Positions 16,449-24,642 are shown, numbered from the stretch's first letter. The stretch is DNA of 64,000 bases from JAICQM01 sp963781555 (GCA_963781555.1 CAWAGB010000008.1:1-64000), one strand, 5' to 3'. Notes: a model not told the origin generated them from the sequence alone. Program-made: numbers and translations.

Positions 16449-16891
16449 CAGCGGTACGACCGACCCGGCAGGCGCTCCGGTGGCTCCCAGCCCGGCTTGG
16501 GCACCTGCACCTCGTCACCTTCCGCGGCGGCCAGCGCATCCCGCGTCTCGGCCACCCGCGCGTCGCGGGCCAGCAGCGGATAGGCCATGGTGTCGTAGCC
16601 CGGCCAGTGGCCGACATCGCCATCGCGGATCATGACCGCGGTACGCACGAACGAGCCGGTCACGTCGCGGACGGATCGGTCCATCACCTCGAAGCTGCGC
16701 CCGGTGACGGTCAGCAGGGCGGGCGGCAGGGTCTCGACCAGGTAGGCCGGATTGGGGTCAGCCTCCAGGGCCAGGGTCAGCGCCTCGAGCACCTGCTCGT
16801 CGGGCAGGTCGCCCGGCAAGGGGCGGCTGATGTACGCCATCCGAGGGTCGTTGGACGGGCCCTTGAACGTCCGAATGAGGCTCTTGAACAT
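16448..16891 (-). CDS. Conserved hypothetical protein, 147 residues
   Basis: Soluble protein starting MFKSLIRTFKG with no signal peptide or membrane helix. Mixed helices and strands (DEQVLEALTLALEADPNPAY, LPPALLTVTGRSFEVMDRSV); the C-terminal part is polar and Pro-rich (VPKPGWEPPERLPGRSYR). I recognise no family. It has its own probable leaderless promoter (TACAAT, 16901-16906, 9 nt before ATG) and is coupled by TGATG to a small zinc-ribbon gene, so the two probably act together. Confidence 0.6.
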   Translation of the reverse strand: MFKSLIRTFKGPSNDPRMAYISRPLPGDLPDEQVLEALTLALEADPNPAYLVETLPPALLTVTGRSFEVMDRSVRDVTGSFVRTAVMIRDGDVGHWPGYDTMAYPLLARDARVAETRDALAAAEGDEVQVPKPGWEPPERLPGRSYR

Positions 16892-16900
16892 GCGAGCCGC

Positions 16901-16906
16901 ATTGTA
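16901..16906 (-). promoter_or_regulatory. -10-like hexamer TACAAT, leaderless start
   Basis: Minus-strand TACAAT, 9 nt before the ATG at 16891. Divergent from the galU promoter about 70 bp away. Confidence 0.5.
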
Positions 16907-16969
16907 CCCATCGACCGATGCGACCGCCGTGCACCGGGGCCCCGGGTGGGTCGCATCGGCCTGCGTTGG

Positions 16970-16975
16970 TATACT
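16970..16975 (+). promoter_or_regulatory. -10 hexamer TATACT of galU
   Basis: TATACT precedes galU with a leader of about 85 nt. A 19-codon ATG reading frame (16989-17048) lies in the leader, and its TAA overlaps an AAGGAG sequence, a possible further case of an upstream ORF. Confidence 0.45.
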
Positions 16976-17068
16976 TGGCCGCCCGAAGATGACCGCTGCC
17001 CGGTTTGGCCGCGCGCCCCGATGCGCGCTGTTGGCGGCGACCACGTAAGGAGCTGAGTAGACATCACC

Positions 17069-17941
17069 GTGCGTGTGAGAAAGGCCGTGCTGCCCGCAGC
17101 CGGCTTCGGAACCCGCTTCCTCCCGGCGACCAAGGCCATCCCCAAGGAGGTCCTGCCGCTGGTCGATCGACCGATCATCCAGTACGCGGTCGAGGAGGCG
17201 GTGGCATCGGGGATCGAGCAGATCATCATCGTCATCAGCACCGGGCGCAGCGCGATCGAGGACCACTTCGACGCCAACCCGACGTTGGAGCGCTGGCTCG
17301 AGGAGCGCGGCGACATCGAGATGCTGCGCCAGATCCGGCGCATCACCGAGACGGGCACCATCGCCTTCGTCCACCAGAAGGAGCAGCTCGGCCTGGGCCA
17401 TGCCGTCCTGATGGCCAAGGACCTGGTGGGCGACGAGCCGTTCGCGGTCCTGCTCTCCGACGACGTGATGCTCAACCCGGGCGGCGAGCCCGTGACGAAG
17501 CAGCTCATCGACCAGTACCAGCAGCATCGCGGCTCGACCATCGCGCTCCAGAAGGTGGACCGGTCCAGCGTGCAGCGCTACGGGATCGTCGACCCGATCC
17601 ACGAAGAGGGGCGCCTCGTGGAGATCCGCAACGTGATCGAGAAGCCATCGGTCGAGGACGCTCCGTCCGACCTCGCGGTGCTGGGCCGGTATGTCCTGTC
17701 GCCCAAGATCTTCGACATGCTGGAGTCGACCCAGCGCGGGGCCGGCGGTGAGATCCAGCTGACCGATGCCATCACCGCCCTCATGTCCGAGCAGCCCGTC
17801 TTCGGCTACCAGTTCGACGGCGTGCGCCACGACGCCGGGACGCGCATGGGCTGGCTGAAGGCCAACGTGGCGATGGCCCTCGAGTCCGACGACGCGGACG
17901 AGGTCCGCGCCTACATCCGGAGCCTCGACCTGCGCGACTGA
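17069..17941 (+). CDS. galU: UTP-glucose-1-phosphate uridylyltransferase
   Basis: Makes UDP-glucose from UTP and glucose-1-phosphate in the cytoplasm. 290 residues, the typical GalU length. The nucleotide-binding start KAVLPAAGFGTRFLPATKAIPK is intact, as are KEVLPLVDRPIIQY, FAVLLSDDVM and DAGTRMGWLKANV. The start is GTG at 17069, with another GTG two codons on. With galE at 47-48 kb and the glucosyltransferases at 40-44 kb it supplies sugar nucleotides for glycans and compatible solutes. Confidence 0.95.
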   Translation: MRVRKAVLPAAGFGTRFLPATKAIPKEVLPLVDRPIIQYAVEEAVASGIEQIIIVISTGRSAIEDHFDANPTLERWLEERGDIEMLRQIRRITETGTIAFVHQKEQLGLGHAVLMAKDLVGDEPFAVLLSDDVMLNPGGEPVTKQLIDQYQQHRGSTIALQKVDRSSVQRYGIVDPIHEEGRLVEIRNVIEKPSVEDAPSDLAVLGRYVLSPKIFDMLESTQRGAGGEIQLTDAITALMSEQPVFGYQFDGVRHDAGTRMGWLKANVAMALESDDADEVRAYIRSLDLRD

Positions 17942-17973
17942 GGCGCCGCGGCGGCGGTACCATCCGCCGCAGG

Positions 17974-18024
17974 ATGCGAGGCGACTCACCAGCCAGGACG
18001 GAGGCAGCGGCGTGGAGGACATGA
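17974..18024 (+). CDS. Putative upstream ORF overlapping the kinase start (16 codons)
   Basis: ATG 10 nt after a TACCAT hexamer (17958-17963) opens a 16-codon frame, MRGDSPARTEAAAWRT, whose stop lies 13 nt inside the PASTA kinase gene in another frame. The kinase also has its own GGAGG ribosome-binding site, so this uORF is less compelling than those at 4109 and 20116. Translation is unproven. Confidence 0.25.
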   Translation: MRGDSPARTEAAAWRT

Positions 18025-19661
18025 TCGGGCGGCTGATCAACGGCCGCTACCGGCTCATCGCGCCGCTCGGCGAGGGCGGCATGGCGACGCTGTGGCGCGC
18101 CGTCGACGAGCAGCTGGACCGCGAGGTCGCGGTGAAGCTCCTGCGCCCGCAATACAGCGCCGACCCCGGCTTCGCGCGTCGCTTCAAGCAGGAGGCGCGC
18201 TCCGCCGGCTCGCTGGCGCATCCGAACATCGTCAGCGTCTACGACTACGGGCAGGACGGCGAGGACGCCGCAACCCAGTACATCGTCATGCAGCTGGTCG
18301 ATGGGCAGGACCTGTCCGGCCTGCTCCGTGAGCGGGGCCGCCTCTCGGTTGCCGACGCGGTGCGCATCGCGCTCGGCGTCGCCTCCGCGCTCGAGGCGGC
18401 GCATCGGCGCGGCATCGTCCATCGGGACGTCAAGCCGGGCAACATCCTGATCACCGATGACGGCGATGTGAAGGTGACCGACTTCGGCATCGCCCGCGCG
18501 GTGAGCGAGACGAGCATGACCGTCACCGGCACCACGCTCGGATCGGTCCACTACTTCAGCCCGGAGCAGGCGCGCGGGGACGAGGTGACCGGCGCGTCCG
18601 ACGTCTACGCCCTCGGCATCGTGCTGTACGAGATGCTCACCGGACGGCGCCCGTTCGAGGGCGACTCGGCGGCCGGTGTGGCGCTCAAGCGCCTGACCGA
18701 TGATCCGCCCTCGCCGACCCAGTTCAACGCGGACCTGCCCCCCGCCCTGGTGGCAGTCGTCATGCGCAGCCTGGCGCGGGACATCACGGATCGCTATCCG
18801 GATGCCGGCGCCATGGCGGAGGCGCTGCGCGACTACCAGCGCAACCCCGGAGCCGTCCCGCCGGCTGTCGCCTCGGGCATCCCGGCACCGATTCCCGCCT
18901 CCGGCAGCCCCACCGTCTACATCCCGCCGCCCGTCCAGCGCCCGGCGGACCGCGCGCCCGCGATGCCACCCCCGGTGCGTCGCGAGCCACGCTACGTCGA
19001 TGACGGCTACCGCGACGATCGCGGCGGAACGCCGTGGTGGACGTGGCTGCTCGGCCTGCTGGGCGTCGTGCTGCTGGCGGCCATCGGCTTCATCGGTGCC
19101 CAACTGCTGGACCTCGGTGGGGGGACCGAGCCCTCCCCGAGCGCCCCGGCGGGCTTCGAGCTGCCGAACTGGGTCGGCGACCCTATCACCGCCGTCCGCC
19201 TGGATGCCCAGGAGCGCGGCCTCACCCTGGACGAGGTGACCGGCAGCTCGTCGGAGGTGGAGCGCGACCGCGTCATCTCCACCGACCCGGAGGCCGGCAC
19301 GGAGGTCGCCGAGGGAGACACGATCACCGTGGTCGTCTCTGACGGCCCGCCGCAGACGACGGTGCCCAGCATCACCGGCCAGACCGTCGACCAGGCGAGC
19401 GACAGCCTCAGAGCCGAAAACCTCGAGGTGGGCTCCATCGCGTACCAGTACGACCCGGCTGCACCGTCGGGAACCGTGATCTCGACCACGCCCGGAGCGG
19501 GAGAGTCCGTGACCGAGGGGTCCCGGGTCGCGCTCGTCGTGAGCCAGGGTCCCGAGCCGACCCCCACGCCAACGCCGACGCCGAGCCCGACGCCGGTACC
19601 GGAGACCCCGCCGCCGCCGACCCCGACCCCGACGCCGGTCCCGGTCCCGGTCACGCCGTAA
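18012..19661 (+). CDS. Ser/Thr protein kinase with two PASTA domains (PknB-like)
   Basis: 549 residues. Cytoplasmic kinase domain (about 10-270) with Gly loop GEGGMATLW, Lys42 in EVAVKLLRP, catalytic HRDVKPGN at 137-144, DFGIA, and GSVHYFSPEQARG in the activation segment. A Pro-rich juxtamembrane stretch leads to one TM helix (about 344-366). Outside are two PASTA repeats (about 382-446 and 448-512), then a Pro/Thr tail. PASTA domains sense peptidoglycan fragments, so it links wall state to growth control. The GTG start has GGAGG 7 nt upstream. Confidence 0.93.
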   Translation: MEDMIGRLINGRYRLIAPLGEGGMATLWRAVDEQLDREVAVKLLRPQYSADPGFARRFKQEARSAGSLAHPNIVSVYDYGQDGEDAATQYIVMQLVDGQDLSGLLRERGRLSVADAVRIALGVASALEAAHRRGIVHRDVKPGNILITDDGDVKVTDFGIARAVSETSMTVTGTTLGSVHYFSPEQARGDEVTGASDVYALGIVLYEMLTGRRPFEGDSAAGVALKRLTDDPPSPTQFNADLPPALVAVVMRSLARDITDRYPDAGAMAEALRDYQRNPGAVPPAVASGIPAPIPASGSPTVYIPPPVQRPADRAPAMPPPVRREPRYVDDGYRDDRGGTPWWTWLLGLLGVVLLAAIGFIGAQLLDLGGGTEPSPSAPAGFELPNWVGDPITAVRLDAQERGLTLDEVTGSSSEVERDRVISTDPEAGTEVAEGDTITVVVSDGPPQTTVPSITGQTVDQASDSLRAENLEVGSIAYQYDPAAPSGTVISTTPGAGESVTEGSRVALVVSQGPEPTPTPTPTPSPTPVPETPPPPTPTPTPVPVPVTP

Positions 19662-19675
19662 CGAGCGGCCGGTGC

Positions 19676-19681
19676 TACGAT
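19676..19681 (+). promoter_or_regulatory. -10-like hexamer TACGAT of trxA
   Basis: TACGAT lies 37 nt before the thioredoxin ATG at 19719, leaving a leader of about 30 nt. Confidence 0.4.
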
Positions 19682-19718
19682 CGAGGTCCACTACTCGTAT
19701 CGAGCACCCCCAACGAAC

Positions 19719-20045
19719 ATGTCCCCCGTGATGTCGGTCAGTGAATCGACCTTCGACGCGGAGATCCTCCAGGCCGACCGGCCGGTACTCGTCGACTTCT
19801 GGGCACCGTGGTGCGGACCCTGTCGTCTCGTCTCCCCCGTCATAGAGAGCGTGGGCGAGAAGCACGGTGGACGCATCACCGTGGCCAAGGTCAACACGGA
19901 CGAGAACCAGGCGCTGGCCATGCGCTACAGCATCTTCAGCATCCCCACCCTCATCGTCTTCGAGCACGGCCGCGAGGCCGCCCGCCTGGTCGGCTACATG
20001 CCCCAGGAAGCGATGGAGGAGCGTCTCGCTCCTTTCCTCGCCTGA
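19719..20045 (+). CDS. trxA: Thioredoxin
   Basis: 108-residue thioredoxin, a general disulfide reductase in the cytoplasm. Active site WCGPC within VLVDFWAPWCGPCRLVSPV (about residues 25-43), cis-proline in FSIPTLIVFEHG, and the usual C-terminal helix. An internal ATG at residue 5 is an alternative start. It is followed after a likely terminator by a cysteine-rich protein, which could be a redox partner (inference). Confidence 0.95.
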   Translation: MSPVMSVSESTFDAEILQADRPVLVDFWAPWCGPCRLVSPVIESVGEKHGGRITVAKVNTDENQALAMRYSIFSIPTLIVFEHGREAARLVGYMPQEAMEERLAPFLA

Positions 20046-20068
20046 CGAGCTGACCTCCAGACCGATGC

Positions 20069-20092
20069 GACCGGCCGCTCACGCCGCCGGTC
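20069..20092 (+). terminator. Hairpin after trxA
   Basis: Perfect 7-bp inverted repeat GACCGGC/GCCGGTC with a 10-nt loop, followed by GTTGTC. There is no strong T tract, so termination is only probable. Confidence 0.4.
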
Positions 20093-20100
20093 GTTGTCGC

Positions 20101-20106
20101 TACACT
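20101..20106 (+). promoter_or_regulatory. -10-like hexamer TACACT upstream of a short leader ORF
   Basis: TACACT is 9 nt before an ATG at 20116 that begins an 8-codon ORF ending on the next gene's start. It probably drives the Cys-rich gene and the fol genes. Confidence 0.5.
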
Positions 20107-20115
20107 CGGTCGCCA

Positions 20116-20142
20116 ATGCGCCTGCCTGCCCAGCACCCATGA
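20116..20142 (+). CDS. Putative leaderless upstream ORF (8 codons)
   Basis: ATG-initiated MRLPAQHP followed by TGA; the stop overlaps the next ATG (20139) as ATGA. The start lies 9 nt after TACACT, so it would be at the extreme 5' end of the mRNA. The downstream gene has no Shine-Dalgarno. The layout is the same as at 4109-4153. Translation is inference. Confidence 0.35.
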   Translation: MRLPAQHP

Positions 20143-20711
20143 TCATCAAGACCGAGCGTCGGACCGGGTTCGATCGCCGCCAGTCCGCCGACCCGTTCGC
20201 CGGGGACGAGCGCCGCGGCCCGGATCGCCGCGAGATGTGCTGGGAGGTCGAGAACTGTGACCTCTCGATCCGCTATCGGTGCCCCGCCTTCATCCTGCGC
20301 CGGCCGTGCTGGGAGCTGTGGGCGGTGGAGGGCATCGGTCCGGCGCGCGCGTGCTGCTACAACGACCGCGAGTGCGAGCCCGGCCGCTGCGTGATCGCCG
20401 AGAAGCGCTTCGCCGGCGCCCCGGCCGCGACCGTCGAGCCGCTCACCGTCCACGTCGGACGCCGCGGCGTGCCGCTGGGCTACTCCAAGCCGCGGCGCCA
20501 CCACTGCCCGCACTTCTACCTGACCCAGGGTGCCAAGGGCCGCGTCCCGATCCAGGCGCCGCAGCTGTTGCGCACCCTCACCAAGCAGGAGGGCGTGGTG
20601 AGCCGCTGCGAGCTGCGCGGCGGGGTGCACCTCGACTCGGGCTACGTCAACGACCTGTGCTTGACCGGCCAGTACACCGACTGCGTCTTCTACGAGGACG
20701 AGAACGCCTGA
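20139..20711 (+). CDS. Cysteine-rich protein of unknown function
   Basis: 190 residues from the ATG at 20139. The N-terminus has two DRR motifs (GFDRRQ and GPDRRE) 20 residues apart. At least twelve cysteines follow: CWEVENC, RYRCPAF, RRPCWEL, ACCYNDRECEPGRC, HHCPHFYL, SRCELR, LCLTGQYTDC. The spacing suggests bound metal or an Fe-S cluster, or redox disulfides. No membrane segment or signal peptide is present. It sits between thioredoxin and the folate genes; folC begins 1 nt after its stop. I do not recognise the family. Confidence 0.65.
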   Translation: MIIKTERRTGFDRRQSADPFAGDERRGPDRREMCWEVENCDLSIRYRCPAFILRRPCWELWAVEGIGPARACCYNDRECEPGRCVIAEKRFAGAPAATVEPLTVHVGRRGVPLGYSKPRRHHCPHFYLTQGAKGRVPIQAPQLLRTLTKQEGVVSRCELRGGVHLDSGYVNDLCLTGQYTDCVFYEDENA

Positions 20712-20712
20712 G

Positions 20713-22026
20713 CTGAGCTACCCCCAGGCGGTCGAGGCGCTTACCGGCCGCGGGCGCTTCGGGATCAGCCTCGGGCTGGAGCGCATCGGGCGCCTCCTCG
20801 AGGAGCTCGGTAACCCCGAACGCGAGCTGCGCGGCGCGCTCGTCGGTGGCACCAACGGCAAGGGCAGCGTGGTCGCCATGGCGCTCGCCGTCCTCACCGA
20901 TGCCGGCCTGCGGGTCGGCACCATGCCCAAGCCACACCTCGTCAGCTATCGCGAGCGGATCGCGATCAACGGCGTGCCGCTCACGCCTGTCCAGTTCGCC
21001 GCAGCCATCGAGCGCGTCCTGCCGGCAGTGGACCGGGTGACGGCCGCCACCGGCGCCCCCACCGAATTCGAGGTGCTCACGGCCGCCGCCTACGCCGAGC
21101 TGGCCCGCTCGCAGCTCGACCTTGCGCTCGTGGAGGTGGGCATGGGCGGCCGCCTCGACGCGACCAACAGCGCGGACCTCGGCGTCGCCGCCATCACCAA
21201 CGTGCAACACGACCACGAGGCGCACCTCGGCCCGACCCTGGCGCGCATCGGCGCGGAGAAGGCGCCCATCATCAAGCGCGCCAACCTGGCGGTCACCGGT
21301 GCCTCCGGCCGCGGGCTGCGCCCGATCCTCGACCGATGCGCCGCGCTCGGCGTGCCCCTGCGCCGCGCCGGCGCGCGGCAGCCGTACCGCGCCGCGCTGC
21401 GCGACATCTCGTGGGAGGGCACCGTGGTCGATGCCGCGACCCCGTCCGGGGAGCTCCCCGGCCTGCGGCTTGGCCTGCTCGGTGCCCACCAGGCAGCCAA
21501 TGCGGCGGTCACGCTGGCCCTGCTCGACGCCATCGGCGAGCGCTTCCCCCACGCCGCTGTCGAGGAGGCCGCCGTGCGCCGCGGCATGGCGGCGGCGCGC
21601 TGGGCAGGTCGCATGGAGGTCATCGAGGGTCCGCGCCACGGACGCGTGGTGCTCGACGGGGCGCACAACCCCGCGGGTGCCGCGGCGCTCGCCGCGACCC
21701 TCGCCGCGCTCGGCGTGACACACGCCCCCCTCGTATTCGGTGCCATGCGCGGCAAGAAGGTGGCCGCCGCCCTGCGCGCCCTGGCGCCCATCGGTCCGCG
21801 TCCGGTCTTCACCTCGATCGACGATCCGAAGGCCCACGCCCCCGAGGAGCTGCTGCGCACCTGGAAACGCATCGGACCTGGCGGGGTGGTGGAGGCGGAT
21901 CCACTCGCCGCCCTCGACCGTGCCGCCGAGCTGCGACGCGGCGACGGGCCGGTGGTCGTGGCAGGATCGCTGTACCTGGTCGGCGCGCTGCGCGGCGTGC
22001 TCACCGGGGAGCTGGAGGACGGCTGA
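20713..22026 (+). CDS. folC: Folylpolyglutamate/dihydrofolate synthase, apparent CTG start
   Basis: Adds glutamate to (dihydro)folate. About 437 residues with the Mur-ligase fold: P-loop GGTNGKGSV (residues 45-53), EVGMGGRLDATN, HDHEAHLGPT and DGAHNPAGA. The conserved N-terminal segment before the P-loop (YPQAVEAL, FGISLGLERI) is in frame, but no ATG, GTG or TTG occurs between the upstream in-frame stop (20662-20664) and the P-loop. The only plausible start is CTG at 20713, directly after the previous stop. Starting at the ATG at 20869 would delete the P-loop. It is followed by folP and folB. Confidence 0.9.
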   Translation: MSYPQAVEALTGRGRFGISLGLERIGRLLEELGNPERELRGALVGGTNGKGSVVAMALAVLTDAGLRVGTMPKPHLVSYRERIAINGVPLTPVQFAAAIERVLPAVDRVTAATGAPTEFEVLTAAAYAELARSQLDLALVEVGMGGRLDATNSADLGVAAITNVQHDHEAHLGPTLARIGAEKAPIIKRANLAVTGASGRGLRPILDRCAALGVPLRRAGARQPYRAALRDISWEGTVVDAATPSGELPGLRLGLLGAHQAANAAVTLALLDAIGERFPHAAVEEAAVRRGMAAARWAGRMEVIEGPRHGRVVLDGAHNPAGAAALAATLAALGVTHAPLVFGAMRGKKVAAALRALAPIGPRPVFTSIDDPKAHAPEELLRTWKRIGPGGVVEADPLAALDRAAELRRGDGPVVVAGSLYLVGALRGVLTGELEDG

Positions 22027-22028
22027 GC

Positions 22029-22871
22029 GTGGAGCTGGCATTCGGGGCGCGGACGTGGCTGATGGGGATCATCAACGTGACGCCCGACTCCTTCAGCGGC
22101 GACGGCCTCGCGCCCGACGGCGCCGCGTCCGAGCAGGTGGTGGCCGCGGCCGTCGAGCAGGCTGAACGCTTCGTGGCGGCCGGCGCGCAGCTGCTCGACG
22201 TTGGCGGGGAGTCGACGCGGCCGCGACAGTTCTACGGGGAGCGGCGCGACGTGACGGCGGACGACGAGGCGGCGACCGTGGTGCCGGTGGTGGCCGCCCT
22301 GGCGGACCGCTACGGCGACCGGGCCATCATCAGCGTCGACACCACGCGGGGGGAGGTGGCGCGCGCCGCGCTGGCCGCCGGGGCGCGGATGGTCAACGAC
22401 GTGTGGGCCGCGACCCGCGACCCGGATACCGCGCGCGCCGCCGCCGAGTCGGGCGCGCACCTGGTCCTCATGCACAACAAGGAGGTGGCCGAGTACGACG
22501 GCGACGTCCTGGTCGAGGTGATCGCGTGGCTGCGCGACGCCGTGAGCGCCGCCGAATCCGCTGGCGTGCCACGCGCACACCTCCTCGTCGACCCGGGCAT
22601 CGGGTTCGGCAAGACCGGCGAGCACAACCTGGAGATCCTGCATCGTCTCGGTGAGCTGAAGGCCGCGCTCGGGCTGCCGCTGCTCATCGGTACCAGCCGC
22701 AAGCGCTTCATCGGGGAGCTGCTCGGCGGGGTCGAGCCGGGCGACCGGGTCGAGGGCACCGCGGCGACCGTTGCCCTGGCGATCGCCGCCGGCGCGGACG
22801 TGGTGCGCGTCCACGACGTCGCGCACATCGCCCGCACGGTGCGCGTCGCGGACGCCATCATCCGCCGATGA
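22029..22871 (+). CDS. folP: Dihydropteroate synthase
   Basis: Joins p-aminobenzoate to the pterin pyrophosphate. 280 residues from GTG at 22029, two bases after the folC stop. Signature MGIINVTPDSFSGDG near the N-terminus, then LLDVGGESTRP, ISVDTTRGEVARAAL, MVNDVWAA, DPGIGFGKTGEHN and LIGTSRKRFIGELL. These are all family landmarks, so a complete enzyme is expected. Its end overlaps folB as ATGA. Confidence 0.95.
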   Translation: MELAFGARTWLMGIINVTPDSFSGDGLAPDGAASEQVVAAAVEQAERFVAAGAQLLDVGGESTRPRQFYGERRDVTADDEAATVVPVVAALADRYGDRAIISVDTTRGEVARAALAAGARMVNDVWAATRDPDTARAAAESGAHLVLMHNKEVAEYDGDVLVEVIAWLRDAVSAAESAGVPRAHLLVDPGIGFGKTGEHNLEILHRLGELKAALGLPLLIGTSRKRFIGELLGGVEPGDRVEGTAATVALAIAAGADVVRVHDVAHIARTVRVADAIIRR

Positions 22872-23227
22872 GCCGCATCAGCATTCGCGGCATGCGCTTC
22901 ATGGGCCGCCACGGGGTGCATCTCGAAGAGCGCATGGAACCGCACCCGTTCGAGGTCGACGTCGACCTCGAGACCGATCTGGCCGCCGCCGCGGCCAGCG
23001 ACGACCTGGTCGACACGGTCGACTATTCGGCGGTCTTCGAGCAGGTCCGCGCGCGCGTCCAGGAGGACAGCTTCCGGCTCATCGAGGCGCTCGCCGGTGC
23101 GATCGCCGACGACGTGCTGGCGGCACAGCCGCGGGTCACGGCGCTCAGTGTCCGCGTCCGGAAGCCGGAGGCGCCGCTTCCCGGCGAGTTCGATACCGTC
23201 GAGGTAGAGCTCACCCGGAAGCGCTGA
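22868..23227 (+). CDS. folB: Dihydroneopterin aldolase
   Basis: 119 residues. Converts dihydroneopterin to hydroxymethyl-dihydropterin and glycolaldehyde. MSRISIRGMRFMGRHGVHLEE carries the GxHGV signature, with DTVDYSAVFEQV and RLIEALAGAIADDVL as in the family. ATGA overlap with folP. No folK is present directly downstream, since the next gene is convergent; it must be elsewhere if the pathway is complete. Confidence 0.93.
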   Translation: MSRISIRGMRFMGRHGVHLEERMEPHPFEVDVDLETDLAAAAASDDLVDTVDYSAVFEQVRARVQEDSFRLIEALAGAIADDVLAAQPRVTALSVRVRKPEAPLPGEFDTVEVELTRKR

Positions 23228-23228
23228 C

Positions 23229-24542
23229 CTACTGCGTCGGCAGCGTCCCGAGGGTCACGACCACCTCGCGCGTCGAGGAGCCGTGGAGGATGCGAAGGGT
23301 CACCTGGTCGCCCGGCATGTGGGGCACGATCGCGGCGGCCAGGTCGTGGTCGGCATCGATCCGCTCCCCGTCCACCTCGACGATGATGTCGCCATCCTCG
23401 ATGCCCGCGGCGGCGGCGGGACTGCCCGGGAAGACGGCCGCGTTGCCGTTCGCCGGGGGGCTGACCCACACCCCGTAGTCGATGTCGAGGCTCTCCTCGG
23501 CGGCCACCTGCTTGGTGACCGGCACGTAGTACACCCCGATCCATGGCCGCACGAAGGGCTGCACGCCGTCGAGTGCCTGCTTCGTGATGGGCCGTGCGAT
23601 GTCGATGGGGATGGCGAAGCCGATGCCCTGCGCATTCGTGGCGACCGCGGTGTTGACCCCGATCACCTGCCCAGCGCTGTTGACGAGCGGCCCGCCCGAG
23701 TTGCCCGGGTTGATGGCAGCATCGGTCTGGATCAGGTTGTTGAGCGTCTCCGAGCTGGTCTGGCTGGCATTGCCGGCCTGGATCTGACGGCCGAGTCCGG
23801 AGACGACGCCGGTGGTCACCGTGTTCTGGTAGCTGGTCCCGAGTGGCGAGCCCATGGCGATCGCCAGCTGGCCGCGCTCCAGGTCAGCGCTGCTGCCCAG
23901 CTGCGCGGCCGGCAGTCCGGTGGCGTCGATCTTCACCACCGCCAAGTCGGTGAGGGGATCGGTGCCGTACACCGTGCCGTCGAAGATGCGGGTGTCGTTG
24001 AGCTGCACCTTGAGGGTGTCTGCGCCGTCGATGACGTGCTTGTTGGTGAGGATCCAGCCGTCGCTGTCGAAGATGAAGCCGGAGCCCACGCCCTCCTGGG
24101 TCTGGCCGAAGAGGCCCTGCGTGGTGGACGCGATGGTCACCACCGACGGCATGACCGCGTCCGTGGCGGTGATGACCGCCGACGACTCGTTGAGGTTGAC
24201 CGCCTGCGTCGCCTGGCCCGGTCCGTCGCTCTGGGTGGCCACCGGGGTCTGGTCACGCTGCATGAGGTTGGCGACCGCGGCGGCGGACAGGCCACCGGAG
24301 ACGACGCCGACCACCAGTGCAACCGCCGCGACCGGCAGCAGGCCGGGACCGCGACGCTCCCGCGACGCGCGCTGGGCCGGCTGGGCCGGGGCGGGTGCCC
24401 GCGTCGACCAGGCCGGCGCGCTCTGCCAGGCGGCCGGCTGCGCCTGCGGGGTGGGGCCATAGCGCTGCACTTCGACCGGCTCGGTCGGGCGTTCCGGGGT
24501 GGGGCGGGGATTCGCGTCGTCAGTCATGCCGTGATGGTCCAT
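23229..24542 (-). CDS. HtrA/DegP-like serine protease with PDZ domain
   Basis: 437 residues. A disordered Pro/Gln/Ala-rich cytoplasmic N-terminus (about 1-65), one TM helix (about 68-92), then a trypsin-like protease with His in LTNKHVIDG, Asp in DPLTDLAVVKI and Ser in NPGNSGGPLVN, followed by one C-terminal PDZ domain (about 335-430, GIEDGDIIVEVDGERI). It is membrane-anchored with the protease outside, and degrades misfolded envelope proteins. It lies directly downstream of a response regulator-kinase pair, suggesting envelope-stress control. An alternative start at 24527 is possible. Confidence 0.92.
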   Translation of the reverse strand: MDHHGMTDDANPRPTPERPTEPVEVQRYGPTPQAQPAAWQSAPAWSTRAPAPAQPAQRASRERRGPGLLPVAAVALVVGVVSGGLSAAAVANLMQRDQTPVATQSDGPGQATQAVNLNESSAVITATDAVMPSVVTIASTTQGLFGQTQEGVGSGFIFDSDGWILTNKHVIDGADTLKVQLNDTRIFDGTVYGTDPLTDLAVVKIDATGLPAAQLGSSADLERGQLAIAMGSPLGTSYQNTVTTGVVSGLGRQIQAGNASQTSSETLNNLIQTDAAINPGNSGGPLVNSAGQVIGVNTAVATNAQGIGFAIPIDIARPITKQALDGVQPFVRPWIGVYYVPVTKQVAAEESLDIDYGVWVSPPANGNAAVFPGSPAAAAGIEDGDIIVEVDGERIDADHDLAAAIVPHMPGDQVTLRILHGSSTREVVVTLGTLPTQ

Positions 24543-24642
24543 CCTGATGGTTCCGCGTCACCGGCACAGCCACTCGCGCGCCCAGCAACCGGTCCATCCT
24601 GCGCGATCCGGATTGCGCCGGTGCTGCACCGCGCGTGAAGTT

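Noticed and set aside
19558..19658. Pro-Thr repeat at the kinase C-terminus as a tandem DNA repeat of interest
   Set aside because: It is an ordinary extracytoplasmic Pro/Thr linker seen also in the lipoprotein at 2125.
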